From: Xylocopa sonorina
Lineage: Eukaryota > Arthropoda > Insecta > Hymenoptera > Apidae
Length of the DNA stretch: 64,000 nucleotides
Reading direction: 5' to 3'
Assembly (NCBI RefSeq): GCF_050948175.1
Contig: NW_027490171.1
Location: 1,071,652-1,135,651 of the forward strand
Part shown: positions 40,717 through 54,500 of the stretch, piece by piece
Position numbering within the stretch: the first letter of the stretch is position 1
Layout of the letters: each line of letters starts with the position of its first letter
Program-made: the position numbers and the translations under genes
The notes under the pieces: generated by a model
Told to the model about the DNA's origin: nothing
The model's input: only the letters and a program-made list of their open reading frames with translations
Database searches by the model: none

Positions 40717-42977
40717 TCATTGCGAAGTGTCATGTATTCCTCGTCTACGATTCAAATGAAAGTAAATGCGACACTTCCTTGCAAGGTAGTAGCGACTGCA
40801 CATGTCTACGTATCGTAGCAATAGAGTTCATATCATTCTTAAAAAGCGATATCGCATCTCATTTCTATGTTTCATGGTAAGATAAAACATGATTTGCGAA
40901 GTGTTATGTATTCCTCGTCTACACTTCAAATGAATGTGAATGTGACTTCCTCGCTAGGAAATAGCGTTTACAGATGCCTGCGTATCGTAGCAGTAGAGTT
41001 CTAATGCTTCTTAAAACGCGATATCGCATCTCATTTCTATGTTTCATGGTAAAATACAATATGATTTGCGGAGTGTTATGTATTCCTCGTCTACACTTCA
41101 AATGAATGTAAATGCGACACTTCTTTGCAAGGAAATAGCGACTGCAGATGTCTACGTATCGCAGCAGTAGAGCTCTTATGATTCTTAAAACGCGATATCG
41201 CATCTCATTTCTATGTTTCATGGTAAGATATAATATGATTTGCGGAGTGTTATGTATTCCTCGTCTACAATACAAATGAATGCAAATGCGACACATCCTC
41301 GCTAGGAAATAGCGTTTGCAGATGTCTACGTATCGTAGCAAGTTGAGTTCTAATGCTTCTTAAAACGCGATATCGCATCTCATTTCTATGTTTCATGGTA
41401 AGATATAATATGATTTGCGAAGTGTTATGTATTCCTCGTCTACACATCAAGTGAATGTAAATGCGACACTTCCTTGCAAGGAAATAGCGTTTGCAGATGT
41501 CTACGTATCGTTGCAATAGAGTTCTTATGATACTTATAACGCGATATCGCATCTCATTTCTATGTTTCGTGGTAAGGTATAATATGATTTGCGAAGTGTT
41601 ATGTATCCGTCGTCTACACTTCAAATGAATGTAAATGCGACACTTTCTTGCAGGGAAATAGCGTTTGCAGATGTCTACGTATCTTAGCAATGGATTTCTG
41701 ATGCTTCTTAAAACGAGATATTGCACCTCATATCTATGTTTCATGACAAGATATAATATTCATTGCGAAGTGTTATGCATTCCTCGTCTACGATTCAGAT
41801 GAATGTAAATGCGACACTTCCTTGCAAGGAAATAGCGTTTGCAGATGTCTACGTATCGTAGCAATAGAGTTCTTATGATTCTTAAAACGCGATATCGCAT
41901 CTCATTTCTATGTGTCATGGTAAGATACAATATGATTTGCGAAGTGTTATGTATTCCTCGTCTACACTTCAAATGAATGTGAATGCGACACTTCCTCGCT
42001 AGGAAATAGTGTTTGCAGATGTCTACGTATCGAAGCAATAGAGTTCAAATGCTTCTTAAAACGAGATATTGCATCTCATATATATGTTTCATGATAAGAT
42101 ATAATATTCATTGCGAAGTGTTATGCATTCCTCGTCTACGATTCAAATGAATGTAAATGCGACACTTCCTTGCAAGGAAATAGCATTTGCAGATGTCTAC
42201 GTATCGTAGCAATAGAGTTCTAATGCTTCTTAAAACGCGATATCGCATCTCATTTCTATGTTTCATGGTAAGATATAATATGATTTGCGAAGTGTTATGT
42301 ATTCCTCGTCTACACTTCAAATGAATGTGAATGTGACACTTCCTCGCTAGGAAATAGCATTTGCAGATGTCTGCGTATCGTAGCAGTAGAGTTCTAATGC
42401 TTCTTAAAGCGCGATATCGCATCTCATTTCTATGTTTCATGATAAGATATAATATGATTTGCGAAGTGTCATGTATTCCTCGTCTACACATCAAATGAAT
42501 GTAAATGCGACACTTCCTTGCAAGGAAATAGCGTTTGCAGATGTCTGCGTATCGTAGCAGTAGAGTTCTAATGCTTCTTAAAGCGCGATATCGCATCTCA
42601 TTTCTATGTTTCATGATAAGATATAATATGATTTGCGAAGTGTCATGTATTCCTCGTCTACACATCAAATGAATGTAAATGCGACACTTCCTTGCAAGGA
42701 AATAGCGTTTGCAGATGTCTACGTATCGAAGCAATAGAGTTCAAATGCTTCTTAAAACGCGATATCACATCTCATTCCTATGTTTCATGGTAAGATATAA
42801 TATGATTTGCGAAGTATCACGTATTCCTCGTCTACACTTCAAATGAATGTAAATGCGACACTTCCCTGCATGGAAATAGCGTTAGCAGATGTCTACGTAT
42901 CGAAGCAATAGAGTTCAAATGCTTCTTAAAACGAGATATTGCATCTCATATCTATGTTTCATGATAAGATATAATAT
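40717..42977 (+). repeat. HOR unit D3, 13 monomers, with deletion and insertion
   Basis: Same opening, with the two-base deletion near 40,945. An extra A near 41,341 (GTAGCAAGTTGAG) is shared with D4 at 43,602. The unit contains the exact single-monomer duplication at 42,361-42,708. Net length is 2,261 bases, which is 13 monomers -2 +1. Confidence 0.85.
42361..42708 (+). repeat. Perfect tandem duplication of one monomer
   Basis: Positions 42,361-42,534 and 42,535-42,708 are identical by eye, including the rare variants TTAAAGCGCG, CATGATAAGATATAATATG and GTGTCATG. Neighbouring monomers in this array normally differ at many positions, so this is the clearest recent one-monomer duplication. 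CATGATAAG followed by ATATGATTT is itself a join of E-type and common-type sequence. Confidence 0.85.
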
Positions 42978-44099
42978 TCATTGCGAAGTGTCATGTATTC
43001 CTCGTCTACGATTCAAATGAAAGTAAATGCGACACTTCCTTGCAAGGTAGTAGCGATTGCACATGTCTACGTATCGTAGCAATAGAGTTCATATCATTCT
43101 TAAAAAGCGATATCGCATCTCATTTCTATGTTTCATGGTAAGATAAAACATGATTTGCGAAGTGTTATGTATTCCTCGTCTACACTTCAAATGAATGTGA
43201 ATGTGACTTTCTCGCTAGGAAATAGCGTTTGCAGATGTCTGCGTATCGTAGCAGTAGAGTTCTTATGATTCTTAAAACGCGATATCGCATCACATTTCTA
43301 TGTTTCATGGTAAGATATAATATGATTTGCGGAGTGTTATGTATTCCTCGTCTACACTTCAAATGAATGTAAATGCGACACTTCTTTGCAAGGAAATAGC
43401 GATTGCAGATGTCTACGTATCGTAGCAGTAGAGTCCTTATGATACTTAAAACGCGATATCGCACCTCATTTCTATGTTTCATGGTAAGATATAATATGAT
43501 TTGCGGAGTGTTATGTATTCCTCGTCTACAATTCAAATGAATGCAAATGCGACACATCCTCGCTAGGAAATAGCGTTTGCAGATGTCTACGTATCGTAGC
43601 AAGTTGAGTTCTAATGCTTTTTAAAACGCGATATCACATCTCATTTCTATGTTTCATGGTAAGATATAATATGATTTGCGAAGTGTTATGTATTCCTCGT
43701 CTACACATCAAATGGATGTAAATGCGACACTTCCTTGCAAGGAAATAGCGTTTGCAGATGTCTACGTATCGTTGCAATAGAGTTCTTATGATTCTTAAAA
43801 CGCGATATCGCATCTCATTTTTATGTTTCGTGGTAAGGTATAATATGATTTGCGAAGTGTTATGTATCCGTCGTCTACACTTCAAATGAATGTAAATGCG
43901 ACACTTTCTTGCAGGGAAATAGCGTTTGCAGGTGTCTACGCATCTTAGCAATGGATTTCTGATGTTTCTTAAAACGAGATATTGCATCTCATATCTATGT
44001 TTCATGACAAGATATAATATTCATTGCGAAGTGTTATGCATTCCTCGTCTACGATTCAGATGAATGTAAATGCGACACTTCCTTGCAAGGAAATCGCGT

Positions 44100-44970
44100 T
44101 TGCAGATGTCTACGTATCGTAGCAATAGAGTTCTTATGATTCTTAAAACGCGATATTGCATCTCATTTCTATGTGTCATGGTACGATACAATATGATTTG
44201 CGAAGTGTTATGTATTCCTCGTCTACACTTGAAATGAATGTGAATGCGACTCTTCCTCGCTAGGAAATAGTGTTTGCAGATGTCTACGTATCGAAGCAAT
44301 AGAGTTCAAATGCTTCTTAAAACGAGATATTGCATCTCATATATATGTTTCATGATAAGATATAATATTCATTGCGAAGTGTTATGCATTCCTCGTCTAC
44401 GATTCAAATGAATGTAAATGCGACACTTCCTTGCAAGGAAATAGCATTTGCAGATGTCTACGTAGCGTAGCAATAGAGTTCTAATGCTTCTTAAAACGCG
44501 ATATCGCATCTCACTTCTATGTTTCATGGTAAGATATAATATGATTTGCGAAGTGTTTTGTATTCCTCGTCTACACTTCAAATGAATGTGAATGTGACAC
44601 TTCCTCGCTAGGAAATAGCGTTTGCACAATGTCTGCGTATCGTAGCAGTAGAGTTCTAATGCTTCTTAAAACGCTATATCGCATCTCATTTCTATGTTTC
44701 ATGGTAAGATACAATATGATTTGCGAAGTGTTATGTATTCCTCGTCTACACTTCAAATGAATGCGAATGCGACACTTCCTCGCTAGGAAATAGCGTTTGC
44801 AGATGTCTACGTATCGAAGCAATAGAGTTCAAATGCTTCTTAAAACGCGATATCGCATCTCATTTCTATGTTTCATGGTAAGATATAATACGACTTTCGA
44901 AGTGTTATGTATTCCTCGGCTACACTTCAAATGAATGTAAATGCGACACTTCTTTGCAAGGAAATAGCGA
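44100..44970 (+). repeat. Five-monomer unit J1 (871 bp)
   Basis: Head-to-tail partner of 44,971-45,841. Both copies contain the one-base insertion TTTGCACAATGTC (near 44,627 and 45,498), the CTACGTAGCGTAGC variant and GGTACGATAC. The insertion makes the unit 871 rather than 870 bases. Confidence 0.85.
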
Positions 44971-45841
44971 TTGCAGATGTCTACGTATCGTAGCAATAGA
45001 GTTCTTATGATTCTTAAAACGCGATATTGCATCTCATTTCTATGTGTCATGGTACGATACAATATGATTTGGGAAGTGTTATGTATTCCTCGTCTACACT
45101 TGAAATGAATGTGAATGCGACTCTTCCTCGCTAGGAAATAGTGTTTGCAGATGTCTACGTATCGAAGCAATAGAGTTCAAATGCTTCTTAAAACGAGATA
45201 TTGCATCTCATATATATGTTTCATGATAAGATATAATATTCATTGCGAAGTGTTATGCATTCCTCGTCTACGATTCAAATGAATGTAAGTGCGACACTTC
45301 CTTGCAAGGAAATAGCATTTGCAGATGTCTACGTAGCGTAGCAATAGAGTTCTAATGCTTCTTAAAACGCGATATCGCATCTCACTTCTATGTTTCATGG
45401 TAAGATATAATATGATTTGCGAAGTGTTTTGTATTCCTCGTCTACACTTCAAATGAATGTGAATGTGACACTTCCTCGCTAGGAAATAGCGTTTGCACAA
45501 TGTCTGCGTATCGTAGCAGTAGAGTTCTAATGCTTCTTAAAACGCTATATCGCATCTCATTTCTATGTTTCATGGTAAGATACAATATGATTTGCGAAGT
45601 GTTATGTATTCCTCGTCTACACTTCAAATGAATGCGAATGCGACACTTCCTCGCTAGGAAATAGCGTTTGCAGATGTCTACGTATCGAAGCAATAGAGTT
45701 CAAATGCTTCTTAAAACGCGATATCGCATCTCATTTCTATGTTTCATGGTAAGATATAATACGACTTTCGAAGTGTTATGTATTCCTCGGCTACACTTCA
45801 AATGAATGTAAATGCGACACTTCTTTGCAAGGAAATAGCGA
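44971..45841 (+). repeat. Five-monomer unit J2 (871 bp)
   Basis: It differs from J1 at two positions by eye: TTGGGAAG near 45,071 for TTGCGAAG, and TGTAAGTGCG near 45,288 for TGTAAATGCG. The copies abut with no spacer, as expected from unequal exchange five monomers out of register. Confidence 0.85.
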
Positions 45842-46419
45842 TTGCAGATGTCCACGTATCGAAGCAATAGAGTTCAAATGCTTCTTAAAACGAGATATTG
45901 CATCTCATATCTATGTTTCATGATAAGATATAATATTCATTGCGAAGTGTTATGCATTCCTCGTCTACGATTCAAATGAATGTAAATGCGACACTTCCTT
46001 GCAAGGAAATAGCGTTTGCAGATGTCTACGGATCGTAGCAATAGAGTTCTAATGCTTCTTAAAACGCGATATCGCATCTCATTTCTATGTTTCATGGTAA
46101 GATATAATACGATTTGCGAAGTGTTATGTATTCCTCGGCTACACTTCAAATGAATGTAAATGCGACACTTCTTTGCAAGGAAATAGCGACTGCAGATGTC
46201 TACGTATCCTAGCAGTAGAGTTCTTATGATTCTTAAAACGCGATATCGAATCTCATTTCTATGTTTCATGGTAAGATATAATATGATTTGCGGAGTGTTA
46301 TGTATTCCTCGTCTACACTTCAAATGAATGCAAATGCGACACTTCCTCGCTAGGAAATAGCGTTTGCAGATGTCTACGTATCGTAGCAGTTGAGTTCTAA
46401 TGCTTCTTAAAACGCGATA

Positions 46420-47000
46420 TCGCATCTCATTTCTATGTTTCATGGTAAGGTATAATATGATTTGCGAAGTGTTATGTATCCGTCGTCTACACTTCAAATG
46501 AATGTAAATGCGACACTTTCTTGCAAGGAAATAGCGTTTGCAGATGTCTACGTATGGTAGTAATGGATTTCTGATGCTTCTTAAAACGCGATATCGCATG
46601 TCATTTCTATGTTTCATGGTAAGATATAATATGATTTGCGAAGTGTTATGTATTCCTCGTCTACACATCAAATGAATGTAAATGCGACACTTGCTTGCAA
46701 GGAAATAGCGTTTGCAGATGTCTACGTATCGTTGCAATAGAGATCTTATGATTCTTAAAACGCGATATCGCATCTCATTTCTATGTTTCATGGTAAGGTA
46801 TAATATGATTTGCGAAGTGTTATGTATCCGTCGTCTACACTTCAAATGAATGTAAATGCGACACTTTCTTGCAAGGAAATAGCGTTTGCAGATGTCTACG
46901 TATGGTAGTAATGGATTTCTGATGCTTCTTAAAACGCAATATCGCATGTCATTTCTATGTTTCATGGTAAGATATAATATGATTTGCGGAGTGTTATGCA
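46420..47000 (+). repeat. Two-monomer tandem repeat
   Basis: The block with GTATCCGTCG, ACTTTCTTGC, GTATGGTAGTAATGGATTTC and GCATGTC occurs twice, 348 bases (two monomers) apart: the GTAGTAATGG motif lies near 46,557 and 46,905. The second copy has GCAATATCGC for GCGATATCGC. Confidence 0.75.
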
Positions 47001-47154
47001 TTCCTCGTCTACGGTTCAAATGAATGTAAATGCGACACTTCCTTGCAAGGAAATAGCGTTTGCAGATGTCTACGGATCGTAGCAATAGAGTTCAAATGCT
47101 TCTTAAAACGAGATATTGCATCTCATATCTATGTTTCATGATAAGATATAATAT

Positions 47155-47886
47155 TCATTGCGAAGTGTCATGTATTCCTCGTCTACGATTCAAATGAAAG
47201 TAAATGCGACACTTCCTTGCAAGGTAGTAGCGATTGCACATGTCTACGTACTGTAGCAATAGAGTTCATATCATTCTTAAAAAGCGATATCGAATCTCAT
47301 TTCTATGTTTCATGGTAAGATAAAACATGATTTGCGAAGTGTTATGTATTCCTCGTCTACACTTCAAATGAATGTGAATGTGACTTCCTCGCAAGGAAAT
47401 AGCGTTTGCAGATGTCTACGTATCGTAGCAGTTGAGTTCTAATGCTCCTTAAAACGCGATATCGCATCTCATTTCTATGTTTCATGGTAAGATATAATAT
47501 GATTTGCGAAGTGTCATGTATTCCTCGTCTACACTTCAAATGAATGTAAATGCGACACTTCCTTGCAAGGAAATAGCGTTTGCAAATGTCTACCTATCGT
47601 AGCAATAGTGTTCTAATGCTTCTTAAAACGAGATATTGCATCACATATCTATGATTCATGATAAGATATAATATTCATTGCGAAGTGTTATGCATTCCTC
47701 GTCTACGATTCAAATGAATGTAAATGCGACACTTCCTTGCAAGGAAATAGCGTTTGCAGATGTCTACGTATCGTAGCAGTTGAGTTCTAATGCTTCTTAA
47801 AACGCGATATCGCACCTCATTTCTATGTTTCATGGTAAGATATAATATGATTTGCGAAGTGTTATGTATTCCTCGTCTACACATCA
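47155..47886 (+). repeat. Truncated D5 opening and junction into the 21-mer domain
   Basis: The D opening series, including the two-base deletion near 47,383, is present once more. After about three monomers the array passes into sequence resembling 12.1-12.4 kb, with an E junction at 47,675. This is the last indel seen; every later monomer appears to be exactly 174 bp. Confidence 0.8.
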
Positions 47887-50800
47887 AATGAATGTAAATG
47901 CGACACTTCCTTGCAAGGAAATAGCGTTTGCAGATGTCTACGTATCGTAGCAATATAGTTCTTATGATTCTTAAAACGCGATATCGCATCTCATTTCTAT
48001 GTTTCATGGTAAGGTATAATATGATTTGCGAAGTGTTATGTATCCGTCGTCTACACTTCAAATGAATGTAAATGGGACACTTTCTCGCAAGGAACTAGCG
48101 TTTGCAGATGTCTACGTATCTTAGCAATATAGTTCTTATGATTCTTAAAACGCGATATCGCATCACATTTCTATGTTTCATGGTAAGATATAATATGATT
48201 TGCGGAGTGTTATGTATTCCTCGTCTACACTTCAAATGAATGTAAATGCGACACTTCCTTGCAAGGAAATAGCGTTTGCAGATGTCTACGGATCGTAGCA
48301 ATAGAGTTCTAATGCTTCATAAAACGCGATATCGCATCTCATTTCTATGTTTCATGGTAAGATATAATACGATTTGCGAAGTGTTATGTATTCCTCGGCT
48401 ACACTTCAAATGAATGTAAATGCGACACTTCCTTGCAAGGAAATAGCGTTTGCAAATGTCTACCTATCGTAGCAGTATTGATCTAATGCATCTTAGAACG
48501 CGATGTCGCATCTCATTTCAATGTTTCATGGTAAGATATAATATGATTTGCGGAGTGTTATGTATTCCTCGTCTACACTTCTAATGAATGTAAATGCGAC
48601 ACTTCTTTGCAAGGAAATAGCGTTTGCAGATGTCTACGTATCGTAGCAGTAGAGTTTTAATGCTTCTTAAAACGCGATATCGCATCTCATTTCTATGTTT
48701 CATGGTAAGGTACAATATGATTTGCGAAGTGTTATGTATTCCTCGTCTACACTTCAAATGAATGTAAATGCGACACTTTCTTGCAAGGAAATAGCGTTTG
48801 CAGATGTCTACGTATGGTAGCAATGGATTTCTGATGCTTCTTAAAACGCGATATCGCATCTCATTTCTATCTTTCATGGTAAGATATAATATGATTTGCG
48901 GAGTGTTATGTATTCCTCGTCTACACTTCAAATGAATGTAAATGCGACACTTTCTTGCAAGGAAATAGCGTTTGCAGATGTCTACGTATCGTAGCAATGG
49001 ATTTCTGATGCTTCTTAAAACGCGATATCGCATGTCATTTCTATGTTTCATGGTAAGATATAATATGATTTGCGAAGTGTTATGTATTCCTCGTCTACAC
49101 TTCAAATCAATGTAAATGCGACACTTCTTTGCAAGGAAATAGCGTTTGCAGATGACTACGTACCGTTGCAATAGAGTTCTTATGATTCTTAAAACGCGAT
49201 ATTGCATCTCATTTCTATGTTTCATGGTAAGATATAATATGATTTGCGGAGTGTTATGTATTCCTCGTCTACACTTCAAATGAATGTAAATGCGACACTT
49301 CCTTGCAAGAAAATAGCGTTTGCAGATGTCTACGTATCGTAGCAATAGAGTTCTAATGCTTCTTAAAATGCGATATCGCAACTCATTTCTACGTTTCATG
49401 GTAAGATACAATATGATTTGCGAAGTGTTATGTATTCTCCGTCTACACATCAAATGAATGTAAATGAGACACTTCCTTGCAAGGAAATAGCGTTTGCAGA
49501 TGTCTACGTATCGTAGCAATAGAGTTCTTATGATTCTTAAAACGCGATATCGCATCTCATTTCTATGCTTCATGGTAAGGTATAATATGATTTGCGAACT
49601 TTTATGTATCCGTCGTCTACACTTCAAATGAATGTAAATGCGACACTTCCTTGCAAGGAAATAGCGTTTGCAGATGTCTACGTATCGTAGCAATAGAGTT
49701 CTAATGCTTCTTAAAACGCGATATCGCATCTCATTTCTATGTTTCATGGTAGGATATAATATGATTTGCGAAGTGTTATGTATTCAACGCCTACACTTCA
49801 AATGAATGTGAATGTGACACTTCCTCGCTAGGAAATAGCGTTTGCAGATGTCTGCGTATCGTAGCAGTAGAGTTCTAATGCTTCTTAAAACGCGATATCG
49901 CATCTCATTTCTATGTTTCATGGTAAGATATAATACGATTTGCGAAGTGTTATGTATTCCTCGGCTACACTTCAAATGAATGTAAATGCGACACTTCTTT
50001 GCAAGGAAATAGCGATTGCAGATGTCTACGTATCGTAGCAGTAGAGTTCTTATGATTCTTAAAACGCGATATCGCATCTCATTTCTATGTTTCATGGTAA
50101 GATATAATATGATTTGCGAAGTGTTATGTATTCTTCGTCTACACATCAAATGAATGTAAATGAGACACTTCCTTGCAAGGAAATAGCGTTTGCAGATGTC
50201 TACGTATCGTAGCAATAGAGTTCTAATGCTTCTTAAAACGAGATATTGCATCTCATATCTATGTTTCATGATAAGATATAATATTCATTGCGAAGTGTTA
50301 TGCATTCCTTGTCTACGATTCAAATGAATGTAAATGCGACACTTCCTTGCAAGGAAATAGCGTTTGCAGATGTCTACGTATCGTAGCAATAGAGTTCTTA
50401 TGATTCTTAAAACACGATATCGCATCTCATTTCTATGCTTCATGGTAAGCTATAATATGATTTGCGAACTGTTATGTATCCGTCGTCTACACTTCAAATG
50501 AATGTAAATGCGACACTTCCTTGCAAGGATATAGCGTTTGCAGATGTCTACGTATCGAAGCAATAGAGTTCAAATGCTTCTTAAAACGAGATATTGCGTC
50601 TCATATCTATATTTCATGATAAGATATAATATTCATTGCGAAGTGTTATGCATTCCTCGTCTACGATTCAAATGAATGTAAATGCGACACTTCCTTGCAG
50701 GGAAATAGCGATTGCAGATGTCTACGTATCGTAGCAGTAGAGTTCTTATGATTCTTAAAACGCGATATCGCATCTCATTTCTATGTTTCATGGTAAGATA

Positions 50801-51540
50801 TAATATGATTTGCGAAGTGTTATGTATTCTTCGTCTACATATCAAATGAATGTAAATGAGACACTTCCTTGCAAGGAAATAGCGTTTGCAGATGTCTACG
50901 TATCGTAGCAATAGAGTTCTTATGATTCTTAAAAAGCGATATCGCATCTCATTTCTATGTTTCATGGTAAAGTATAATATGATTTGCGAAGTGTTATGTA
51001 TCCGTCGTCTACACTTCAAATGAATGTAAATGCGACACTTTCTTGCAAGGAAATAGCGTTTGCAGATGTCTACGTATCGTAGCAATAGAGTTCTAATGCT
51101 TCTTAAAACGCGATATCGCATCTCATTTCTATGTTTCATGGTAAGATATAATATGATTTGCGAAGTGTTATGTATTCCTCGTCTACACTTCAAATGAATG
51201 TGAATGTGACACTTCCTCGCTAGGAAATAGCGTTTGCAGATGTCTGCGTATCGTAGCAGTAGAGTTCTAATGCTTCTTAAAACGCGATATCGCATCTCAT
51301 TTCTATGTTTCATGGTAAGATATAATACGATTTGCGAAGTGTTATGTATTCCTCGGCTACACTTCAAATGAATGTGAATGCGACACTTCCTCGCTGGGAA
51401 ATAGCGTTTGCAGATGTCTACGTATCGAAGCAATAGGGTTCAAATGCTTCTTAAAACGAGATATTGCATCACATATCTATGTTTCATGATAAGATATAAT
51501 ATTCATTGCGAAGTGTTATGCATTCCTCGTCTACGAATCA
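47887..51540 (+). repeat. HOR unit F1, 21 monomers (3,654 bp)
   Basis: This unit and F2 are adjacent, collinear and equal in length. By eye they differ at six positions (48,387; 49,153; 50,294; 50,367; 50,596; 51,112; each plus or minus a few bases), about 99.8% identity. It is the largest and most nearly identical tandem pair in the window. The first half, to about 49,340, derives from the same stock as 12,135-13,855. The second half carries the ATTCAACGCC marker and a B-type five-monomer module at 50,633. Confidence 0.9.
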
Positions 51541-54500
51541 AATGAATGTAAATGCGACACTTCCTTGCAAGGAAATAGCGTTTGCAGATGTCTACGTATC
51601 GTAGCAATATAGTTCTTATGATTCTTAAAACGCGATATCGCATCTCATTTCTATGTTTCATGGTAAGGTATAATATGATTTGCGAAGTGTTATGTATCCG
51701 TCGTCTACACTTCAAATGAATGTAAATGGGACACTTTCTCGCAAGGAACTAGCGTTTGCAGATGTCTACGTATCTTAGCAATATAGTTCTTATGATTCTT
51801 AAAACGCGATATCGCATCACATTTCTATGTTTCATGGTAAGATATAATATGATTTGCGGAGTGTTATGTATTCCTCGTCTACACTTCAAATGAATGTAAA
51901 TGCGACACTTCCTTGCAAGGAAATAGCGTTTGCAGATGTCTACGGATCGTAGCAATAGAGTTCTAATGCTTCATAAAACGCGATATCGCATCTCATTTCT
52001 ATGTTTCATGGTAAGATATAATACGATTTGCGAAGTGTTATGTATTCCTCAGCTACACTTCAAATGAATGTAAATGCGACACTTCCTTGCAAGGAAATAG
52101 CGTTTGCAAATGTCTACCTATCGTAGCAGTATTGATCTAATGCATCTTAGAACGCGATGTCGCATCTCATTTCAATGTTTCATGGTAAGATATAATATGA
52201 TTTGCGGAGTGTTATGTATTCCTCGTCTACACTTCTAATGAATGTAAATGCGACACTTCTTTGCAAGGAAATAGCGTTTGCAGATGTCTACGTATCGTAG
52301 CAGTAGAGTTTTAATGCTTCTTAAAACGCGATATCGCATCTCATTTCTATGTTTCATGGTAAGGTACAATATGATTTGCGAAGTGTTATGTATTCCTCGT
52401 CTACACTTCAAATGAATGTAAATGCGACACTTTCTTGCAAGGAAATAGCGTTTGCAGATGTCTACGTATGGTAGCAATGGATTTCTGATGCTTCTTAAAA
52501 CGCGATATCGCATCTCATTTCTATCTTTCATGGTAAGATATAATATGATTTGCGGAGTGTTATGTATTCCTCGTCTACACTTCAAATGAATGTAAATGCG
52601 ACACTTTCTTGCAAGGAAATAGCGTTTGCAGATGTCTACGTATCGTAGCAATGGATTTCTGATGCTTCTTAAAACGCGATATCGCATGTCATTTCTATGT
52701 TTCATGGTAAGATATAATATGATTTGCGAAGTGTTATGTATTCCTCGTCTACACTTCAAATCAATGTAAATGCGACACTTCTTTGCAAGGAAATAGCGTT
52801 TGCAGATGACTACGTATCGTTGCAATAGAGTTCTTATGATTCTTAAAACGCGATATTGCATCTCATTTCTATGTTTCATGGTAAGATATAATATGATTTG
52901 CGGAGTGTTATGTATTCCTCGTCTACACTTCAAATGAATGTAAATGCGACACTTCCTTGCAAGAAAATAGCGTTTGCAGATGTCTACGTATCGTAGCAAT
53001 AGAGTTCTAATGCTTCTTAAAATGCGATATCGCAACTCATTTCTACGTTTCATGGTAAGATACAATATGATTTGCGAAGTGTTATGTATTCTCCGTCTAC
53101 ACATCAAATGAATGTAAATGAGACACTTCCTTGCAAGGAAATAGCGTTTGCAGATGTCTACGTATCGTAGCAATAGAGTTCTTATGATTCTTAAAACGCG
53201 ATATCGCATCTCATTTCTATGCTTCATGGTAAGGTATAATATGATTTGCGAACTTTTATGTATCCGTCGTCTACACTTCAAATGAATGTAAATGCGACAC
53301 TTCCTTGCAAGGAAATAGCGTTTGCAGATGTCTACGTATCGTAGCAATAGAGTTCTAATGCTTCTTAAAACGCGATATCGCATCTCATTTCTATGTTTCA
53401 TGGTAGGATATAATATGATTTGCGAAGTGTTATGTATTCAACGCCTACACTTCAAATGAATGTGAATGTGACACTTCCTCGCTAGGAAATAGCGTTTGCA
53501 GATGTCTGCGTATCGTAGCAGTAGAGTTCTAATGCTTCTTAAAACGCGATATCGCATCTCATTTCTATGTTTCATGGTAAGATATAATACGATTTGCGAA
53601 GTGTTATGTATTCCTCGGCTACACTTCAAATGAATGTAAATGCGACACTTCTTTGCAAGGAAATAGCGATTGCAGATGTCTACGTATCGTAGCAGTAGAG
53701 TTCTTATGATTCTTAAAACGCGATATCGCATCTCATTTCTATGTTTCATGGTAAGATATAATATGATTTGCGAAGTGTTATGTATTCTTCGTCTACACAT
53801 CAAATGAATGTAAATGAGACACTTCCTTGCAAGGAAATAGCGTTTGCAGATGTCTACGTATCGTAGCAATAGAGTTCTAATGCTTCTTAAAACGAGATAT
53901 TGCATCTCATATCTATGTTTCATGATAAGATATAATATTCATTGCGAAGTGCTATGCATTCCTTGTCTACGATTCAAATGAATGTAAATGCGACACTTCC
54001 TTGCAAGGAAATAGCGTTTGCAGATCTCTACGTATCGTAGCAATAGAGTTCTTATGATTCTTAAAACACGATATCGCATCTCATTTCTATGCTTCATGGT
54101 AAGCTATAATATGATTTGCGAACTGTTATGTATCCGTCGTCTACACTTCAAATGAATGTAAATGCGACACTTCCTTGCAAGGATATAGCGTTTGCAGATG
54201 TCTACGTATCGAAGCAATAGAGTTCAAATGCTTCTTAAAACGAGATATTGCATCTCATATCTATATTTCATGATAAGATATAATATTCATTGCGAAGTGT
54301 TATGCATTCCTCGTCTACGATTCAAATGAATGTAAATGCGACACTTCCTTGCAGGGAAATAGCGATTGCAGATGTCTACGTATCGTAGCAGTAGAGTTCT
54401 TATGATTCTTAAAACGCGATATCGCATCTCATTTCTATGTTTCATGGTAAGATATAATATGATTTGCGAAGTGTTATGTATTCTTCGTCTACATATCAAA

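Larger units (their letters stand above)
42978..47154 (+). repeat. HOR unit D4, 24 monomers, with internal duplications
   Basis: Same opening with the two-base deletion (GTGACTTTCTCGC near 43,206), then the extra A at 43,602. Two nested duplications enlarge the unit: the 871-bp pair at 44,100-45,841 and a two-monomer repeat at about 46,420-47,000. Length is 4,177 bases, which is 24 monomers -2 +3. Confidence 0.8.

Noticed and set aside
42978..47154. Mobile element insertion in the long D4 unit
   Set aside because: The extra length is explained by the nested 871-bp and two-monomer satellite duplications; no foreign sequence or target-site duplication is present.
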